A DNA stretch of 32,775 nucleotides from Bacteroidota bacterium (GTDB lineage: Bacteria > Bacteroidota > Bacteroidia > Flavobacteriales > Flavobacteriaceae): NCBI GenBank assembly GCA_018335575.1, contig JAGXRT010000092.1:1-32775 (forward strand). The letters are read 5' to 3'. Below the pieces are notes generated by a model, which saw nothing but the letters and a program-made list of their open reading frames with translations, did no database searches and was not told where the DNA came from. Position numbers and translations under genes: made by a program. Each line of letters begins with the position of its first letter. Position 1 is the first letter of the stretch. This document shows positions 14,383 to 23,700 of this stretch, one piece after another.

Positions 14383-17300
14383 TTATCTTCTGATTAAGCT
14401 AAAATGCCCTTTTATAATCCTGCCATTATCGAGCTGAGCGGAATACCAATATTCGCCAGAATCGACTGGTTTGCCGTTATAGGTACCATCCCAACCGATT
14501 CCAGTTGGATTGATTGTAGCAAGAACTTTACCAAATCGGTCAAAAATATAAATGGTTGATTTTGGATATAAGCGGATACCAAGAATTTGCCAGGTATCGT
14601 TATGTCCATCACCATTTGGTGTAAAAAATCCTGAATTGCCAATTATTGGAACTTCAATAGAGGCCAAACCGCAATTGTTCTTGTCTTGTATATGTAAAAT
14701 GCGAACTCCGGCTTCAACTTGTTCAAAATGTGGATCATCTTGAAAAGCACCGTTATCAAGTGCATATTCATAATCTCCAATTCCCAAAGCTGGAGGATTT
14801 TTAACAGTTATCGAATTGTTTTTTGAATTATCAACAATGGCAATATTATCCAAGGTAATGGACGCAATTATTGATTCTTTAACATTGATATCGATGCTTC
14901 GGTCACATCCCAGTGCATTGCTGGTAGTTACCGTGTATTTCCCTCCTTTAGTAATATTTACCGAAGTAGTGTTGGATGCAATTAAGGTTCCATTTGCATC
15001 ATACCAGCTAAAATTATATGGTTCTAAAGATGATTTAATTTTTAAAGTTAATGGCAATAGGTTTAAACAGATGATTTGCTCAGTTTCAATATCAAAAACG
15101 GGTTTTTGTTTTACAACTATTAAAAAGGAGTTATCTGCGATGAAACAATTGGTTGTTAAATTTAAAATTCGAATAAAAATTCGTTGTTGGTCTTTTATTT
15201 CATTCGTAAACGGACTGTTCAAAGGGTTTGCTCCGTTATTGGCATCGGCTTGAGTACGATGGTAAGTTACTTTGAATTGACTGCTTGATTGACTTCCTAA
15301 AATACTTGCAGTTCTGCTTTCTAAATCAAAAGACCTGAAACCATTAGCATCAAATCCATCGGATGCATCATCGCATAATTCAAAATTTGGAATAGATGTT
15401 ATTGTTGGCAAAGGATTTACCATAAGTTGCAAACGTTCTTTAGTATTAAAACAACCGGTGTTATTGTTGGTTACGCGTACCACCAATTCCTGCGAATTTG
15501 CAACAATATTGCTATATGGCGATGTTAAACTGTTGATGCCGATATTGGCATCTGAAAGCGTTAAATGGTAAGTTACGGTATATTGTGATGCTGATAATCC
15601 GTTTAAAATTTCAGCGTTTTTTGAAGTTAAGTTAAAACTTTGTACAAATCCATTTCTGTTGTTACCATCGTTTAAGTCATCACACAATTGCAAAGGAGTA
15701 GGAGCTTTTATAATTGGCAAAGGATTCACAATTAAATCAAAAGTTAAATGTGGATTTATACAACCAGTTGAGTTATTTACAATTCTTACATAAATAGTTT
15801 GTTTATCTCTTAATGTGTTGGTGTATGTTAATGGTAACGGATTTAATCCAGAATTAGCATCAGCCAATTTATCGTGATAAGTAAGCGTATAATTAGTAGG
15901 ATTTTGACTACCTAAAATAGCAGCTGTTTGGCTTCCTAAATCAAATGTTTGAACGATACCATTCGCATCATCTCCATCCAAAATATTATCACATAAAACC
16001 AAATTTGAAACAGAATTAGCCGTTGGTACAGGATTTACTGTTAAAGTAATGTGATGGCCCAGACCTAAACATTCATTATCATTATCACTATCTATTCGGA
16101 TGTAAATATTTTGTTGATATGGATATCCAATATTTCTATAGTTTGAAGTATCTGAAATTTGATTTTGTTCTGCAAGTGCATCATTTATATTTCGATAGAA
16201 TGTAATAGTAATTGGCTGATTTGTAGGTGGTAATTTAGATCTTAAATCAGCTTCTACATTACTAAAGTCGAAACTCGCTATACCATCCAAATCTGATCCA
16301 ACAATTCCATTAAAATCATCGCATTGTTCAAAATTATGCATAAAACCTATCGGAATGTTGGTAGTTGAAACCTTAATTTCTACCTGTGAAGTTCGGTAAC
16401 ACATTTTATTACTTTCAATACGTGCCCAAACAAATTGTGAATTAGCGTTGTAAGCTACCGGATTTGCAATTTTAAAATTGATATCGGCAGTTTCTGCTGC
16501 CAACTGAGTTGTATAAAATGTAAAATTTTCGTTGGTGTAATTGGATGAAATAAGTTGATTGGCTTCGTTTAAATTAAAGAATGTAAATCCGTCAGTATCA
16601 TCATCACATTGAAATAAAACAGCATCTTTTACAATTGGTAAAGGATTGACGGTAAGAGTAGATACGTTAGAATAGAGTCCGCAAGTATTTCCGGTTTTAT
16701 TTAAAAATACGCGATATTGGTAGTTTTGCATTCCCATAACCGCATTAGACAATTGTAATTGGTTAGTAGTGACACCGTTATAAGTAACATTGTTAGTTAG
16801 AGTTGTCCAAGATGCACCATTATCAATACTCAATTCCCATTGATAGGTATAATCTAAATTATTATCCATGATAATTTGAATATTATTGTATCCTTCTTCA
16901 CAAATTTCGGTGTTGGCTGGTTGGGTAATTATACTAATAAGTCCTGAGATTGTATAATTAGTGTGTGGAGCAGTATAGCCGTCAACACCACTGGTAACTA
17001 TACCATTTGAGTCCACTGTTGGAGGCGTTAATGCACCCAACAAACCGTCATTGTTTGGGTCGCTAAAACCGGCTTCGATAACGTCGTTGCAAAGGTCATT
17101 ATCACTGTCGATGTCGCGGTAATTTTTAATTCCATCGCTATCGGTGTCTGTACCCAAACTTCCGGTTTCAACAGCATCATAAATACCGTCATTATCACTG
17201 TCTAAATCTAAATAATCTGGAATTCCATCGTTATCAGTATCAATGGGCATAAATCCGGGTTCAAAATTATTGTCTAAACCGTTGTTGTTAGTGTCTATTC

Positions 17301-19686
17301 CACTGTAAACTTTTGCATTATTAGGCTGTGCTTCTATTAAATCAGGGATTCTGTCGTTATCACTGTCGGGGTCAAGGTCGTCAGAAATGCCATCGCCATC
17401 ACTGTCTTTTGGTACGCAAGAAGCAAAAAATCTAAAAGTAGATTTGTTTCCAAAATCATCTGATTGATTTTTATGTGTAAGACTAATTGAATTGGACAAA
17501 TAAGTTAAAAATTGAAATGTTCCTGTTCCGGGTGCTAGTGGAACTGTACTTTTAAGTCTGAACCGAATTTCAAAGGATGAAAACTGCGTAACACCACTTT
17601 CATAAACGCCGTCGAAATTGGTATCAATTTCAAGTTGATCGGTGGGATTTAGCACTGTAATAGTTTTATCCACATCAGAATTGATGATATATTCAGCATC
17701 AACATTTATTAAATCGCTTGAATTTGCAGTTGAAATATATTCCATTCCTAAACTTATTGGCTTAGAAAAGTCTAATTTATATGTTATAAAACTATCTTTT
17801 CCAGGCGGAATCTCAGTTACAAATGAACCGTCTGGATTTCCAGAAAACGGAATGGAAGCTGCATTTGTTGATGTTGTTACAATGGAAGTAAAAGAATTGG
17901 TATAATCTGTAACTGTTAAATTTCCTGAATTGGTTGTTAAATTAATTGATTGATTGCCGTAGGACTCGGTGCAATTTAAAATTCCGTCATTGTCGTAATC
18001 AATATCAATATTATCAATAATTAAATCGTTGTCAGTAGTTGATTGAGCGCAGTTACTCACCGGAATTTCATCAGAAAAAACTGTTGATCCACAGCCAGAA
18101 ATACTACCTCTTACCTGATAATAACCGGGTTGTGTTGGTGTATAATTATTGGCAGTTGCTCCGGGAATTGCCACTTTATTGAAATACCATTGGAAGGTAT
18201 CGTATTTGGTAATGCTGCTTACTTTAAGGTTAACATTGGGTATGCAATTGGATACGTTTACATCAATTTTATCTGCACCAATTTCGGGTTTTAAATCAAA
18301 TCCAGAATAATAACCCCCAAATGTTGCTGCACCGCTGTTTCCAAAGTACGAAACATAAACTTGTTTTGTTGATACAACCGAAACATGTCCCGACAAGCCA
18401 CTCAATGTATAGCGCTCATAATTTGCATTGCCTGTAATTTGTATTGGAGATGTAGCGATTGGAACTCCATTGATTAATACATTAGCTCCGGTTTCAGTAA
18501 CAATATTTAAAATACCTAAATAATCTTTTATAAAGCCAATTTCATTAACATATGGAATGTTATTAACAATATTAGGTGTAGAGCAATTCAAGGGAGGAAC
18601 AAAAAATAAATTTTGATTGGCAGGAGCATTTGTTCCTCCCATACTTTGATAGGCAAAAATATTTTCAGAGGTAGAAACATATAAATTTTCATTTGAAAAG
18701 TTGGATCCATCTAAAAGAATAAATTCTCCTGCATTCAAAGGAAATGTATTTACAGGCGTTGTATTTCCGTTGATATAAATATTAGTATTGTTATGTTGAG
18801 CAATTAATAAAACCCGTTCCATTTCATTGGAGCCATAACCTCTAATAAAGATATATTCTTTCCCAATTTTATCTGCCCCTACTATTTGATCAAATCCAAC
18901 ATCACGACCTGTTGCATTACCTGCAGCATTTACGACGCTACTATTACTTCCACCAAACGAACCTGAATTTACCACAATCGGTTTGTCTGCTTTTACTAAA
19001 CCACCAATTAATTTGGAACTATTTGAAGGACTCATGCCGTTATTGATATTTTCCATAGCCAACACATAACTTTCATTTTTGTTTAAAGTAATGTTAATAG
19101 GTCCGGTAACAGAGGTGTTATTGGTAAGAACTGTGCCGTTTTCTATATTCGAAATGGTTATGGTAGTTCCATTTTCGGTGGCTAAAATAGAGGCAAAATT
19201 TAATAAACTGCCGTCATTGTTTACAGGATTAAGCATAGCACCTAATCTAAACTCTTTGCCTAAAGCACTGTTGCCTTTCGATACAATTCCTCCAGCATGG
19301 GCATATGAAACTACGCCTTGATTATTGACGTTTCTTTGCGATGTTACCCGTATACTTACATATACCAAATCATCAGCCTCGATTATAAAACCTTTATTTT
19401 GAATTTTTCCTATCACTGTTTTTGGCGTAAATAATCGGGTATTTGTTCCTGTTCCGATAGTATGAATATATGGGTTGTTATTGCGGACAGTTCCATTAAT
19501 TACAGCTCCTCCAATTTCAATAATTCTAAAATTTACATTGGTAGTTGTTGGAGTTGATATGTATATATATTGGTCTTCAGCTATATTTTGAGCAGTCAAG
19601 GGCGGAATATAATGTGTTTTGCTAAACTGAGCAAACGTGATTAAAGGCCATAATAGGAGAATAGATATGAACTTAACAAGTTTCAT
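14383..19686 (-). CDS. Giant modular secreted protein with T9SS type B C-terminal signal (gliding-motility-associated domain)
   Basis: A 1767-residue exported protein. Residues 1-20 are a Sec signal peptide ([17 protein letters not shown]). Residues ~20-480 resemble the IgGFc-binding N-terminal module seen in bacterial surface proteins ([24 protein letters not shown]). An Ig-like/PKD-like stretch follows near 490-545, and a beta-rich region at 545-757. Residues ~758-882 are thrombospondin type 3-like, calcium-binding Asp/Asn repeats ([19 protein letters not shown]). A second Ig-like segment is at ~910-1000. Five repeats of ~100 residues, each with NPLPxxx...xxLCDD, cover ~1010-1525. The last ~85 residues ([42 protein letters not shown]) are the type B T9SS sorting domain. 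Likely a cell-surface or secreted adhesin; the ligand is unknown. No sprF/porP-like partner lies beside it. Confidence 0.9.
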   Translation of the reverse strand: MKLVKFISILLLWPLITFAQFSKTHYIPPLTAQNIAEDQYIYISTPTTTNVNFRIIEIGGAVINGTVRNNNPYIHTIGTGTNTRLFTPKTVIGKIQNKGFIIEADDLVYVSIRVTSQRNVNNQGVVSYAHAGGIVSKGNSALGKEFRLGAMLNPVNNDGSLLNFASILATENGTTITISNIENGTVLTNNTSVTGPINITLNKNESYVLAMENINNGMSPSNSSKLIGGLVKADKPIVVNSGSFGGSNSSVVNAAGNATGRDVGFDQIVGADKIGKEYIFIRGYGSNEMERVLLIAQHNNTNIYINGNTTPVNTFPLNAGEFILLDGSNFSNENLYVSTSENIFAYQSMGGTNAPANQNLFFVPPLNCSTPNIVNNIPYVNEIGFIKDYLGILNIVTETGANVLINGVPIATSPIQITGNANYERYTLSGLSGHVSVVSTKQVYVSYFGNSGAATFGGYYSGFDLKPEIGADKIDVNVSNCIPNVNLKVSSITKYDTFQWYFNKVAIPGATANNYTPTQPGYYQVRGSISGCGSTVFSDEIPVSNCAQSTTDNDLIIDNIDIDYDNDGILNCTESYGNQSINLTTNSGNLTVTDYTNSFTSIVTTSTNAASIPFSGNPDGSFVTEIPPGKDSFITYKLDFSKPISLGMEYISTANSSDLINVDAEYIINSDVDKTITVLNPTDQLEIDTNFDGVYESGVTQFSSFEIRFRLKSTVPLAPGTGTFQFLTYLSNSISLTHKNQSDDFGNKSTFRFFASCVPKDSDGDGISDDLDPDSDNDRIPDLIEAQPNNAKVYSGIDTNNNGLDNNFEPGFMPIDTDNDGIPDYLDLDSDNDGIYDAVETGSLGTDTDSDGIKNYRDIDSDNDLCNDVIEAGFSDPNNDGLLGALTPPTVDSNGIVTSGVDGYTAPHTNYTISGLISIITQPANTEICEEGYNNIQIIMDNNLDYTYQWELSIDNGASWTTLTNNVTYNGVTTNQLQLSNAVMGMQNYQYRVFLNKTGNTCGLYSNVSTLTVNPLPIVKDAVLFQCDDDTDGFTFFNLNEANQLISSNYTNENFTFYTTQLAAETADINFKIANPVAYNANSQFVWARIESNKMCYRTSQVEIKVSTTNIPIGFMHNFEQCDDFNGIVGSDLDGIASFDFSNVEADLRSKLPPTNQPITITFYRNINDALAEQNQISDTSNYRNIGYPYQQNIYIRIDSDNDNECLGLGHHITLTVNPVPTANSVSNLVLCDNILDGDDANGIVQTFDLGSQTAAILGSQNPTNYTLTYHDKLADANSGLNPLPLTYTNTLRDKQTIYVRIVNNSTGCINPHLTFDLIVNPLPIIKAPTPLQLCDDLNDGNNRNGFVQSFNLTSKNAEILNGLSASQYTVTYHLTLSDANIGINSLTSPYSNIVANSQELVVRVTNNNTGCFNTKERLQLMVNPLPTITSIPNFELCDDASDGFDANGFRSFDLESRTASILGSQSSSQFKVTYHRTQADANNGANPLNSPFTNEIKDQQRIFIRILNLTTNCFIADNSFLIVVKQKPVFDIETEQIICLNLLPLTLKIKSSLEPYNFSWYDANGTLIASNTTSVNITKGGKYTVTTSNALGCDRSIDINVKESIIASITLDNIAIVDNSKNNSITVKNPPALGIGDYEYALDNGAFQDDPHFEQVEAGVRILHIQDKNNCGLASIEVPIIGNSGFFTPNGDGHNDTWQILGIRLYPKSTIYIFDRFGKVLATINPTGIGWDGTYNGKPVDSGEYWYSAQLDNGRIIKGHFSLIRR
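15360..16655 (-). repeat. Tandem ~300-bp coding repeats (five ~100-residue modules)
   Basis: Each module opens with a NPLP-type turn followed by an LCDD-type motif (QCDDD, QCDDF, LCDNI, LCDDL, LCDDA). It continues through a YTVTYH-like strand and an ADANxGxNPL segment to a VRIxNxTTxC strand. The LCDD motifs sit at about 16605, 16315, 15975, 15670 and 15375, a period near 305 bases. Modules 3 to 5 are the most alike at protein level, and DNA similarity is still visible, for example around the ACCATT-GCATC words at 15340 and 15960. Confidence 0.75.
17050..17410 (-). repeat. Thrombospondin type 3-like calcium-binding repeats (coding)
   Basis: Recurrent DSDGDGI / DPDSDND / DTDNDGI / DLDSDND / DTDSDGI units are encoded here, about seven Asp-rich loops across ~120 residues. 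They are of the kind that form a calcium-stabilised rigid stalk in OmpA-like and bacterial surface proteins. Confidence 0.85.
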
Positions 19687-19795
19687 TTGAAAAGCATGTA
19701 GTTTTAAAAGTTAGCAGGGCAAATTACAAATAATATTTCTATTAAAAATGAACTATTTTTAGTTTAAATGCAATTTAAAATCGTGATAAATAAGC

Positions 19796-20623
19796 TTATA
19801 AATCTCTTTTTTTGAGAATATAATAAGAAAGGTAAATAAAAAATAACGTCCAAAGTATTACAATAAGTAAATCCGAAAGATGAACAGAGAAATCTTTGGT
19901 TAAATCTTCTCCTACTTGTTTAGCTACTGTTTGTACTGCATTAAGTTTAGTAAATGGTTCTTTAATGAGGTTACTCATTGATTCTAACGGAAAAAACTGC
20001 ATGATAAGTTCATAATCTACTTTGTAGTACCAGCGAAGCAATCCTTTAAAAATTGATTCACCAACAGACCATATAATCATGGCTCCAACTGCAAAGGCCG
20101 ATCGTTTGACTAAAATTCCTAAGAACAAACCAAAACTAAAAAATCCGAGAAGTTTTACAAAATAGGCCACTAAATATTCTAAATCAGAAAAAATGATGGA
20201 GAGTTCATTAAAATCAGAATAAAACAAACCTAAAACAAGCGATACAATAAACACAAAAACCATTGATATTAGTGCAAATAATACTACCGTGTAAAATTTT
20301 GAAAGTATGAATTCTTGTTTGCTTAACCCATCGATTAAGTTTTGTTTGAGGGTAACATAGCTGTACTCATTTGCCATCATAGATACAATAACCAAAAGTA
20401 AAAAGAATTTAAGAACAGCCGCTACAAAGGTGTTAAAATGCCATATAAAAGGAAAATTAAATATTCCCTGTTCTGCTAAATGAAATTTAATAGGTCCTAT
20501 ATCAAATTTAATGGCAGCAATTAATGCAATTGAAGTTAAAAGCAGAAAATAAGCCAAGATTAACAATAAACTAGCGCGGTGAAATCGTAATTTATAAAGT
20601 TCTATAGTTAAGAGTCGTAGCAT
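19796..20623 (-). CDS. ABC-2 type transporter permease
   Basis: A 275-residue membrane protein with about six hydrophobic segments, starting with LLILAYFLLLTSIALIAA near residue 20 and ending with LLIVILWTLFFIYLSYYIL before the basic tail KKRDL. This is the layout of single ABC-2 permeases. Its ATG overlaps the stop codon of the preceding ATPase gene by one base (TAATG), so the two proteins form one transporter. The N-terminus MLRLLTIELYKLRFHR (a cytoplasmic basic helix) is typical of the ABC-2 permeases of Gram-positive and Bacteroidota bacteriocin- or antibiotic-type exporters. Substrate unknown. A 109-base non-coding gap separates it from the giant surface protein gene. Confidence 0.85.
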   Translation of the reverse strand: MLRLLTIELYKLRFHRASLLLILAYFLLLTSIALIAAIKFDIGPIKFHLAEQGIFNFPFIWHFNTFVAAVLKFFLLLVIVSMMANEYSYVTLKQNLIDGLSKQEFILSKFYTVVLFALISMVFVFIVSLVLGLFYSDFNELSIIFSDLEYLVAYFVKLLGFFSFGLFLGILVKRSAFAVGAMIIWSVGESIFKGLLRWYYKVDYELIMQFFPLESMSNLIKEPFTKLNAVQTVAKQVGEDLTKDFSVHLSDLLIVILWTLFFIYLSYYILKKRDL

Positions 20624-21525
20624 TAATGTTTATGATTTGTTATTTTTAAAAACTGTTCTTCTAAACTTGGTTTTTTCATAACCAAATGTGAAACAACAAT
20701 TTGATGTTTCATTAAAAACTGATTCATATCAGCGCCAGATATTTCTTTACTTAGCTGTATTTTAAAGAAATCATTTTCATCGTAAACACTTGTAACTTCT
20801 TCAAGTTGGCTAACAGCATCCTTTAAATTTTCCAACGATGAATCGGTTTTGATTTCAAAATAACCGTGCGAATGAAAAATTTCATCAACTTTGCCATCAT
20901 ACAGTTTCACGCCATTTTGTAATACAATTACATGACTGCATACTTTTTCTACTTCGTCCAATAAATGCGATGCCAGTAAGACGGTAGTGCCAGTTTTTCC
21001 GATGTCTTTAATTAATTGTCTGATTTCGTGGATTCCTTGCGGGTCGAGTCCGTTGGTAGGTTCGTCTAAAATCAGCACTTCCGGATTGTTTAATAGTGCT
21101 GATGCAATAGCCAATCGCTGTTTCATCCCTAATGAATAGGTTGAAAACTTGTGATTTCTGCGTTCAAAAAGATTAACTAATTTTAATTTTTCGTCAATGG
21201 TGTTGGAGTCAATACTTTTAATTTTACAAACCAGTTGTAAATTTTGAGAAGCCGTCATATACGGATAAAAGTTAGGACGCTCGATAATAGCTCCAACTTT
21301 TCTCAGCGCTTCATGTGTAGATAGTTTTCCATCAAACCATGAGAAAGTACCAGATGTTTTGTTAACAACGTTTAACAAAATGCCTAAGGTAGTAGATTTT
21401 CCGCTGCCATTAGGGCCTAATATACCGTAAACGTTACCTTTTTGAATGGCAAATGATAAGTTATTTACAGCAATTACATTGCCGTAATTCTTTGTAATGT
21501 TATTTAATTGTAAAACTGAATTCAA
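20623..21525 (-). CDS. ABC transporter ATP-binding protein
   Basis: A 300-residue ATPase that pairs with the ABC-2 permease. Walker A is GPNGSGKST (about residues 37-45), the signature is YSLGMKQRLAIA, Walker B with D-loop is VLILDEPTNGLDPQG and the switch histidine is in ASHLLDEVEKV. A ~80-residue C-terminal extension follows, as in the CcmA/DrrA class. The start is TTG at 21523-21525: the frame upstream runs only eight sense codons to a TAA and contains no ATG, and the family sequence begins immediately after it (NSVLQLNNITKNYG). A TTG start therefore seems real. The gene lies 43 bases after the PRiA4_ORF3-family gene and may share its promoter. Confidence 0.9.
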   Translation of the reverse strand: MNSVLQLNNITKNYGNVIAVNNLSFAIQKGNVYGILGPNGSGKSTTLGILLNVVNKTSGTFSWFDGKLSTHEALRKVGAIIERPNFYPYMTASQNLQLVCKIKSIDSNTIDEKLKLVNLFERRNHKFSTYSLGMKQRLAIASALLNNPEVLILDEPTNGLDPQGIHEIRQLIKDIGKTGTTVLLASHLLDEVEKVCSHVIVLQNGVKLYDGKVDEIFHSHGYFEIKTDSSLENLKDAVSQLEEVTSVYDENDFFKIQLSKEISGADMNQFLMKHQIVVSHLVMKKPSLEEQFLKITNHKH

Positions 21526-21568
21526 GTAGATTTTTTTATGTAAACGATTTTAATACTGAAATGTTACG

Positions 21569-22090
21569 TTAATATTCATCGTCGTAATACGGATCATCAT
21601 AGTTTTCATCACTGTAGTCGCCATCAACATCATCCTCATCGTTAAAAAAAATTAAATCGTCTTCGTTTTTTTTTGATTCTGATTTAAACTCTCTTTTAGG
21701 AGCTTTTTTGGGAACTTTACCAACAGAGCCAACCACAATAGCTTCAATGTTTTCGTTGGTTGATTTAACAATATCTATCAATTCAACAAAAAACGTCCAC
21801 ATTTCAAGAAAATCGTAAACATAAATTAGTTTATCATGTTTCTTGGTGAGTTTTTTGTTAATTACACACGTTTGCATCGAAGGTTTGTCTTCTTCCATCT
21901 CAAAAAGCGGAATTTCATCACCCTGATTCCATTGGTTGTCTGCTTTATAAAAGGATGCCATTTCTTGGCCGTTAAATCCAAATGCTTTTGCAATGGCAAA
22001 ATGAAGTTGCTCTAAATTGGCATTTCCGTCAATGATAATGTCTCGTATGACATCTTCTTCAGTATCAAGAATTACGCGTATTTTATACAT
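21569..22090 (-). CDS. Plasmid pRiA4b ORF-3 family protein (PRiA4_ORF3 domain)
   Basis: A 173-residue soluble protein of a family named after a plasmid gene but widespread in chromosomes; its function is unknown. The core is residues 1-120: YKIRVILDTEEDVIRDIIID, LEQLHFAIAKAFGF and the family-typical HDKLIYVYDFLEMWTFFVEL. The tail is low-complexity, first basic (GKVPKKAPKREF) then strongly acidic with Asp-Asp-Tyr repeats (DEDDVDGDYSDENYDD), which suggests a protein- or metal-binding disordered end. It is divergent from the menaquinone operon. A -7 box lies 24 bases before its ATG. The name does not imply a mobile element here; nothing else mobile is near. Confidence 0.82.
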   Translation of the reverse strand: MYKIRVILDTEEDVIRDIIIDGNANLEQLHFAIAKAFGFNGQEMASFYKADNQWNQGDEIPLFEMEEDKPSMQTCVINKKLTKKHDKLIYVYDFLEMWTFFVELIDIVKSTNENIEAIVVGSVGKVPKKAPKREFKSESKKNEDDLIFFNDEDDVDGDYSDENYDDPYYDDEY

Positions 22091-22113
22091 ACATTTCTAT
22101 TTTTTACACTAAA

Positions 22114-22121
22114 CAAAAATA
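22114..22121 (-). promoter_or_regulatory. Promoter -7 box upstream of the PRiA4_ORF3 gene
   Basis: The minus strand reads TATTTTTG, an exact TAnnTTTG match in the 80-base spacer to the divergent men operon. On the plus strand the best candidate for the men operon is TACATTTA at 22143-22150, one base off consensus. Confidence 0.5.
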
Positions 22122-22170
22122 AGATTTAATCTTTAAAAGTAGTACATTTACCAACAAACAATTTTTGAAA

Positions 22171-22590
22171 ATGGACAAATTGTACACCTTAGATTTTTTG
22201 AATTCATTATCCAAAAATACACTTATGGAAACACTCCAAATTAAGTTCGTGGATTTGGGTGAAGATTATTTAGTAGCTACCATGCCTGTAACTCCAATAG
22301 TACATCAGCCTATGGGTATTTTACATGGAGGTGCAACGGTTGCCTTGGCAGAGAGTGTTGGAAGTTCTGCGTCACATTTGTTTGTTGATACCGATAAATT
22401 TATAGTGAAAGGAATCGAAATTGCTGCAAATCATTTGAAAAGTAAAAAGGATGGGTTGTTAACGGCAACTGCTAAGATTATTCACAAAGGCAAAACAACA
22501 CATTTGTGGGAAATACGTATTGTAGATGAAAATAATAACCTGATATCGTTGTGTAAACTAACCAATATCATTCTTGAAAAGAAACACTAA
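22171..22590 (+). CDS. menI: PaaI/MenI-like hotdog-fold thioesterase, probable 1,4-dihydroxy-2-naphthoyl-CoA hydrolase
   Basis: A 139-residue hotdog thioesterase. It aligns well with E. coli MenI/YdiI over its length: HQPMGILHGGATVALAESVGS, with Glu61 at the catalytic position, then the C-terminal THLWEIRIVDENN. The ATG at 22171 is used; an in-frame TTG two codons earlier is less likely. Being the first gene of a group with isochorismate synthase, menD and menB supports hydrolysis of DHNA-CoA to 1,4-dihydroxy-2-naphthoate, the step after MenB. The MenI role is inferred from similarity and context; a general acyl-CoA thioesterase is the alternative. Its stop overlaps the next ATG by one base (TAATG). 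Confidence 0.85.
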   Translation: MDKLYTLDFLNSLSKNTLMETLQIKFVDLGEDYLVATMPVTPIVHQPMGILHGGATVALAESVGSSASHLFVDTDKFIVKGIEIAANHLKSKKDGLLTATAKIIHKGKTTHLWEIRIVDENNNLISLCKLTNIILEKKH

Positions 22591-23648
22591 TGACACTGAA
22601 TTTTAAGGATTTGTTGAAACATGCCAACAATGCTTTTAATCAAAAAAGGGCATTTGTATTATATAGAAAACCTTACGAGACTACAATTTACAGTCAATTT
22701 CAACTATCAGATAACCAAAATTATAATTCAGATATTAAAACTTCCGGATTTGTATTTGCACCTTTCTATAGCTCCCAAAAAAAGTTTTTTTTTGATTCAT
22801 CAAACGCCGAATGTTTTGAAAGTACTTTTGAAGAATTAAATTTTTTAAACACAAATCAATTTAAAATAACTGATGTACCGCAGTTAAAAAATCAGCATAT
22901 TCAAACTGTCAAAAAAGCTGTAAACGCGATAAAACAACAAGAATTTGATAAGCTGGTAATTTCACGTAAAGAAGAATTAACTGCATCAGTTTTTGAACTT
23001 GAGCTAACCTTTTTTATGTTGTTAAAAAAATATCCAACAGCTATGGTTTATTGTTGGTACCATCCGCAAGTAGGTATTTGGATGGGCGCAACTCCTGAGT
23101 TATTGTGCAAAATTACCGGCAATCAATTTACCACCATGGCCTTGGCAGGGACTCAACTTGCAGTTCAAAAATCTGATGTACAGTGGACACAAAAAGAGAT
23201 TAACGAACAACAACTTGTAACAGATTTTATAACAGAAACCATTCAACCTGAAATTAGAGTTATTAAAATATCTGAACCAGAAACTGTACAAGCTGGTAAT
23301 TTATGGCATATTAAAACAACAATTACAGGCGAGATTTCACAGCATTCTGATATGGAAAAATTAATTTCGAAATTACATCCTACACCTGCAGTTTGTGGTT
23401 TGCCTAAAGAAAAAGCATTCAAATTTATAGTTGAAAACGAAAATTATAATCGTGAGTTTTATACTGGTTATCTTGGGATTATCAAAAATAAAGAAATAGA
23501 ATTATTTGTTAATTTACGTTGTATGAAGATTGAGAATGAAATCATTTCAATTTTCGTTGGAGGAGGAATTACGGCAGCAAGTGTTCCGGAAAAGGAATGG
23601 GATGAAACTGTAGCAAAAGCACATACCATGAAAAATGTGTTATTTTAG
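22590..23648 (+). CDS. menF: Isochorismate synthase
   Basis: A 352-residue chorismate-utilising enzyme that converts chorismate to isochorismate, the first committed step of menaquinone synthesis. Family motifs are KLVISRKEEL (with the general-base lysine), GATPELL, TMALAGTQ, LHPTPAVCGLPKEKA, the substrate-site REFYTGYLG, and the Mg-site end GGGITAASVPEKEWDET. At 352 residues it is compact: the N-terminal half is shorter than in E. coli MenF (431). It overlaps menI by one base, and its partner menD begins 52 bases further on, behind a separate -7 box. Its men context favours MenF over a siderophore EntC role. Confidence 0.93.
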   Translation: MTLNFKDLLKHANNAFNQKRAFVLYRKPYETTIYSQFQLSDNQNYNSDIKTSGFVFAPFYSSQKKFFFDSSNAECFESTFEELNFLNTNQFKITDVPQLKNQHIQTVKKAVNAIKQQEFDKLVISRKEELTASVFELELTFFMLLKKYPTAMVYCWYHPQVGIWMGATPELLCKITGNQFTTMALAGTQLAVQKSDVQWTQKEINEQQLVTDFITETIQPEIRVIKISEPETVQAGNLWHIKTTITGEISQHSDMEKLISKLHPTPAVCGLPKEKAFKFIVENENYNREFYTGYLGIIKNKEIELFVNLRCMKIENEIISIFVGGGITAASVPEKEWDETVAKAHTMKNVLF

Positions 23649-23669
23649 CAAGTTTGATTCAGAAAAAGT

Positions 23670-23677
23670 ACTTTTGT
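23670..23677 (+). promoter_or_regulatory. Possible internal promoter -7 box before menD
   Basis: TACTTTTG matches TAnnTTTG, 23 bases before the menD start codon, in the only sizeable gap (52 bases) of the men gene set. No TTG stands 19 bases upstream, so strength is uncertain. Confidence 0.45.
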
Positions 23678-23700
23678 GTTTAAATTAAAAAATCATAATC

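Noticed and set aside
14412-14642. Open frame in another register within the 3' end of the surface-protein gene, which could hint at a frameshift
   Set aside because: The main frame continues through the complete type B sorting domain to its stop; no frameshift is needed.
17050-17410. Short repeated units that might suggest a CRISPR-like array
   Set aside because: They are in frame and encode Asp/Asn calcium-binding repeats of the thrombospondin type 3 kind; spacing and conservation are those of protein repeats.
19687-19795. Promoter for the giant surface-protein gene
   Set aside because: Only imperfect boxes (for example TAATTTG, one base short of TAnnTTTG) are seen; not strong enough to list.
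20623-21525. The ABC-2 ATPase considered as gliding motility GldA
   Set aside because: Size is similar, but the partner permease and neighbours are not recognisable as GldF/GldG; a general ABC-2 transporter is the safer call.
21569-22090. Possible mobile element because the family is named after plasmid pRiA4b ORF-3 and is sometimes labelled as an IS passenger
   Set aside because: No transposase, terminal inverted repeats or target duplications are visible nearby; the name is historical.
22165-22170. TTG start two codons upstream for the thioesterase
   Set aside because: The ATG at 22171 is a better start, and the family N-terminus needs no extra residues.
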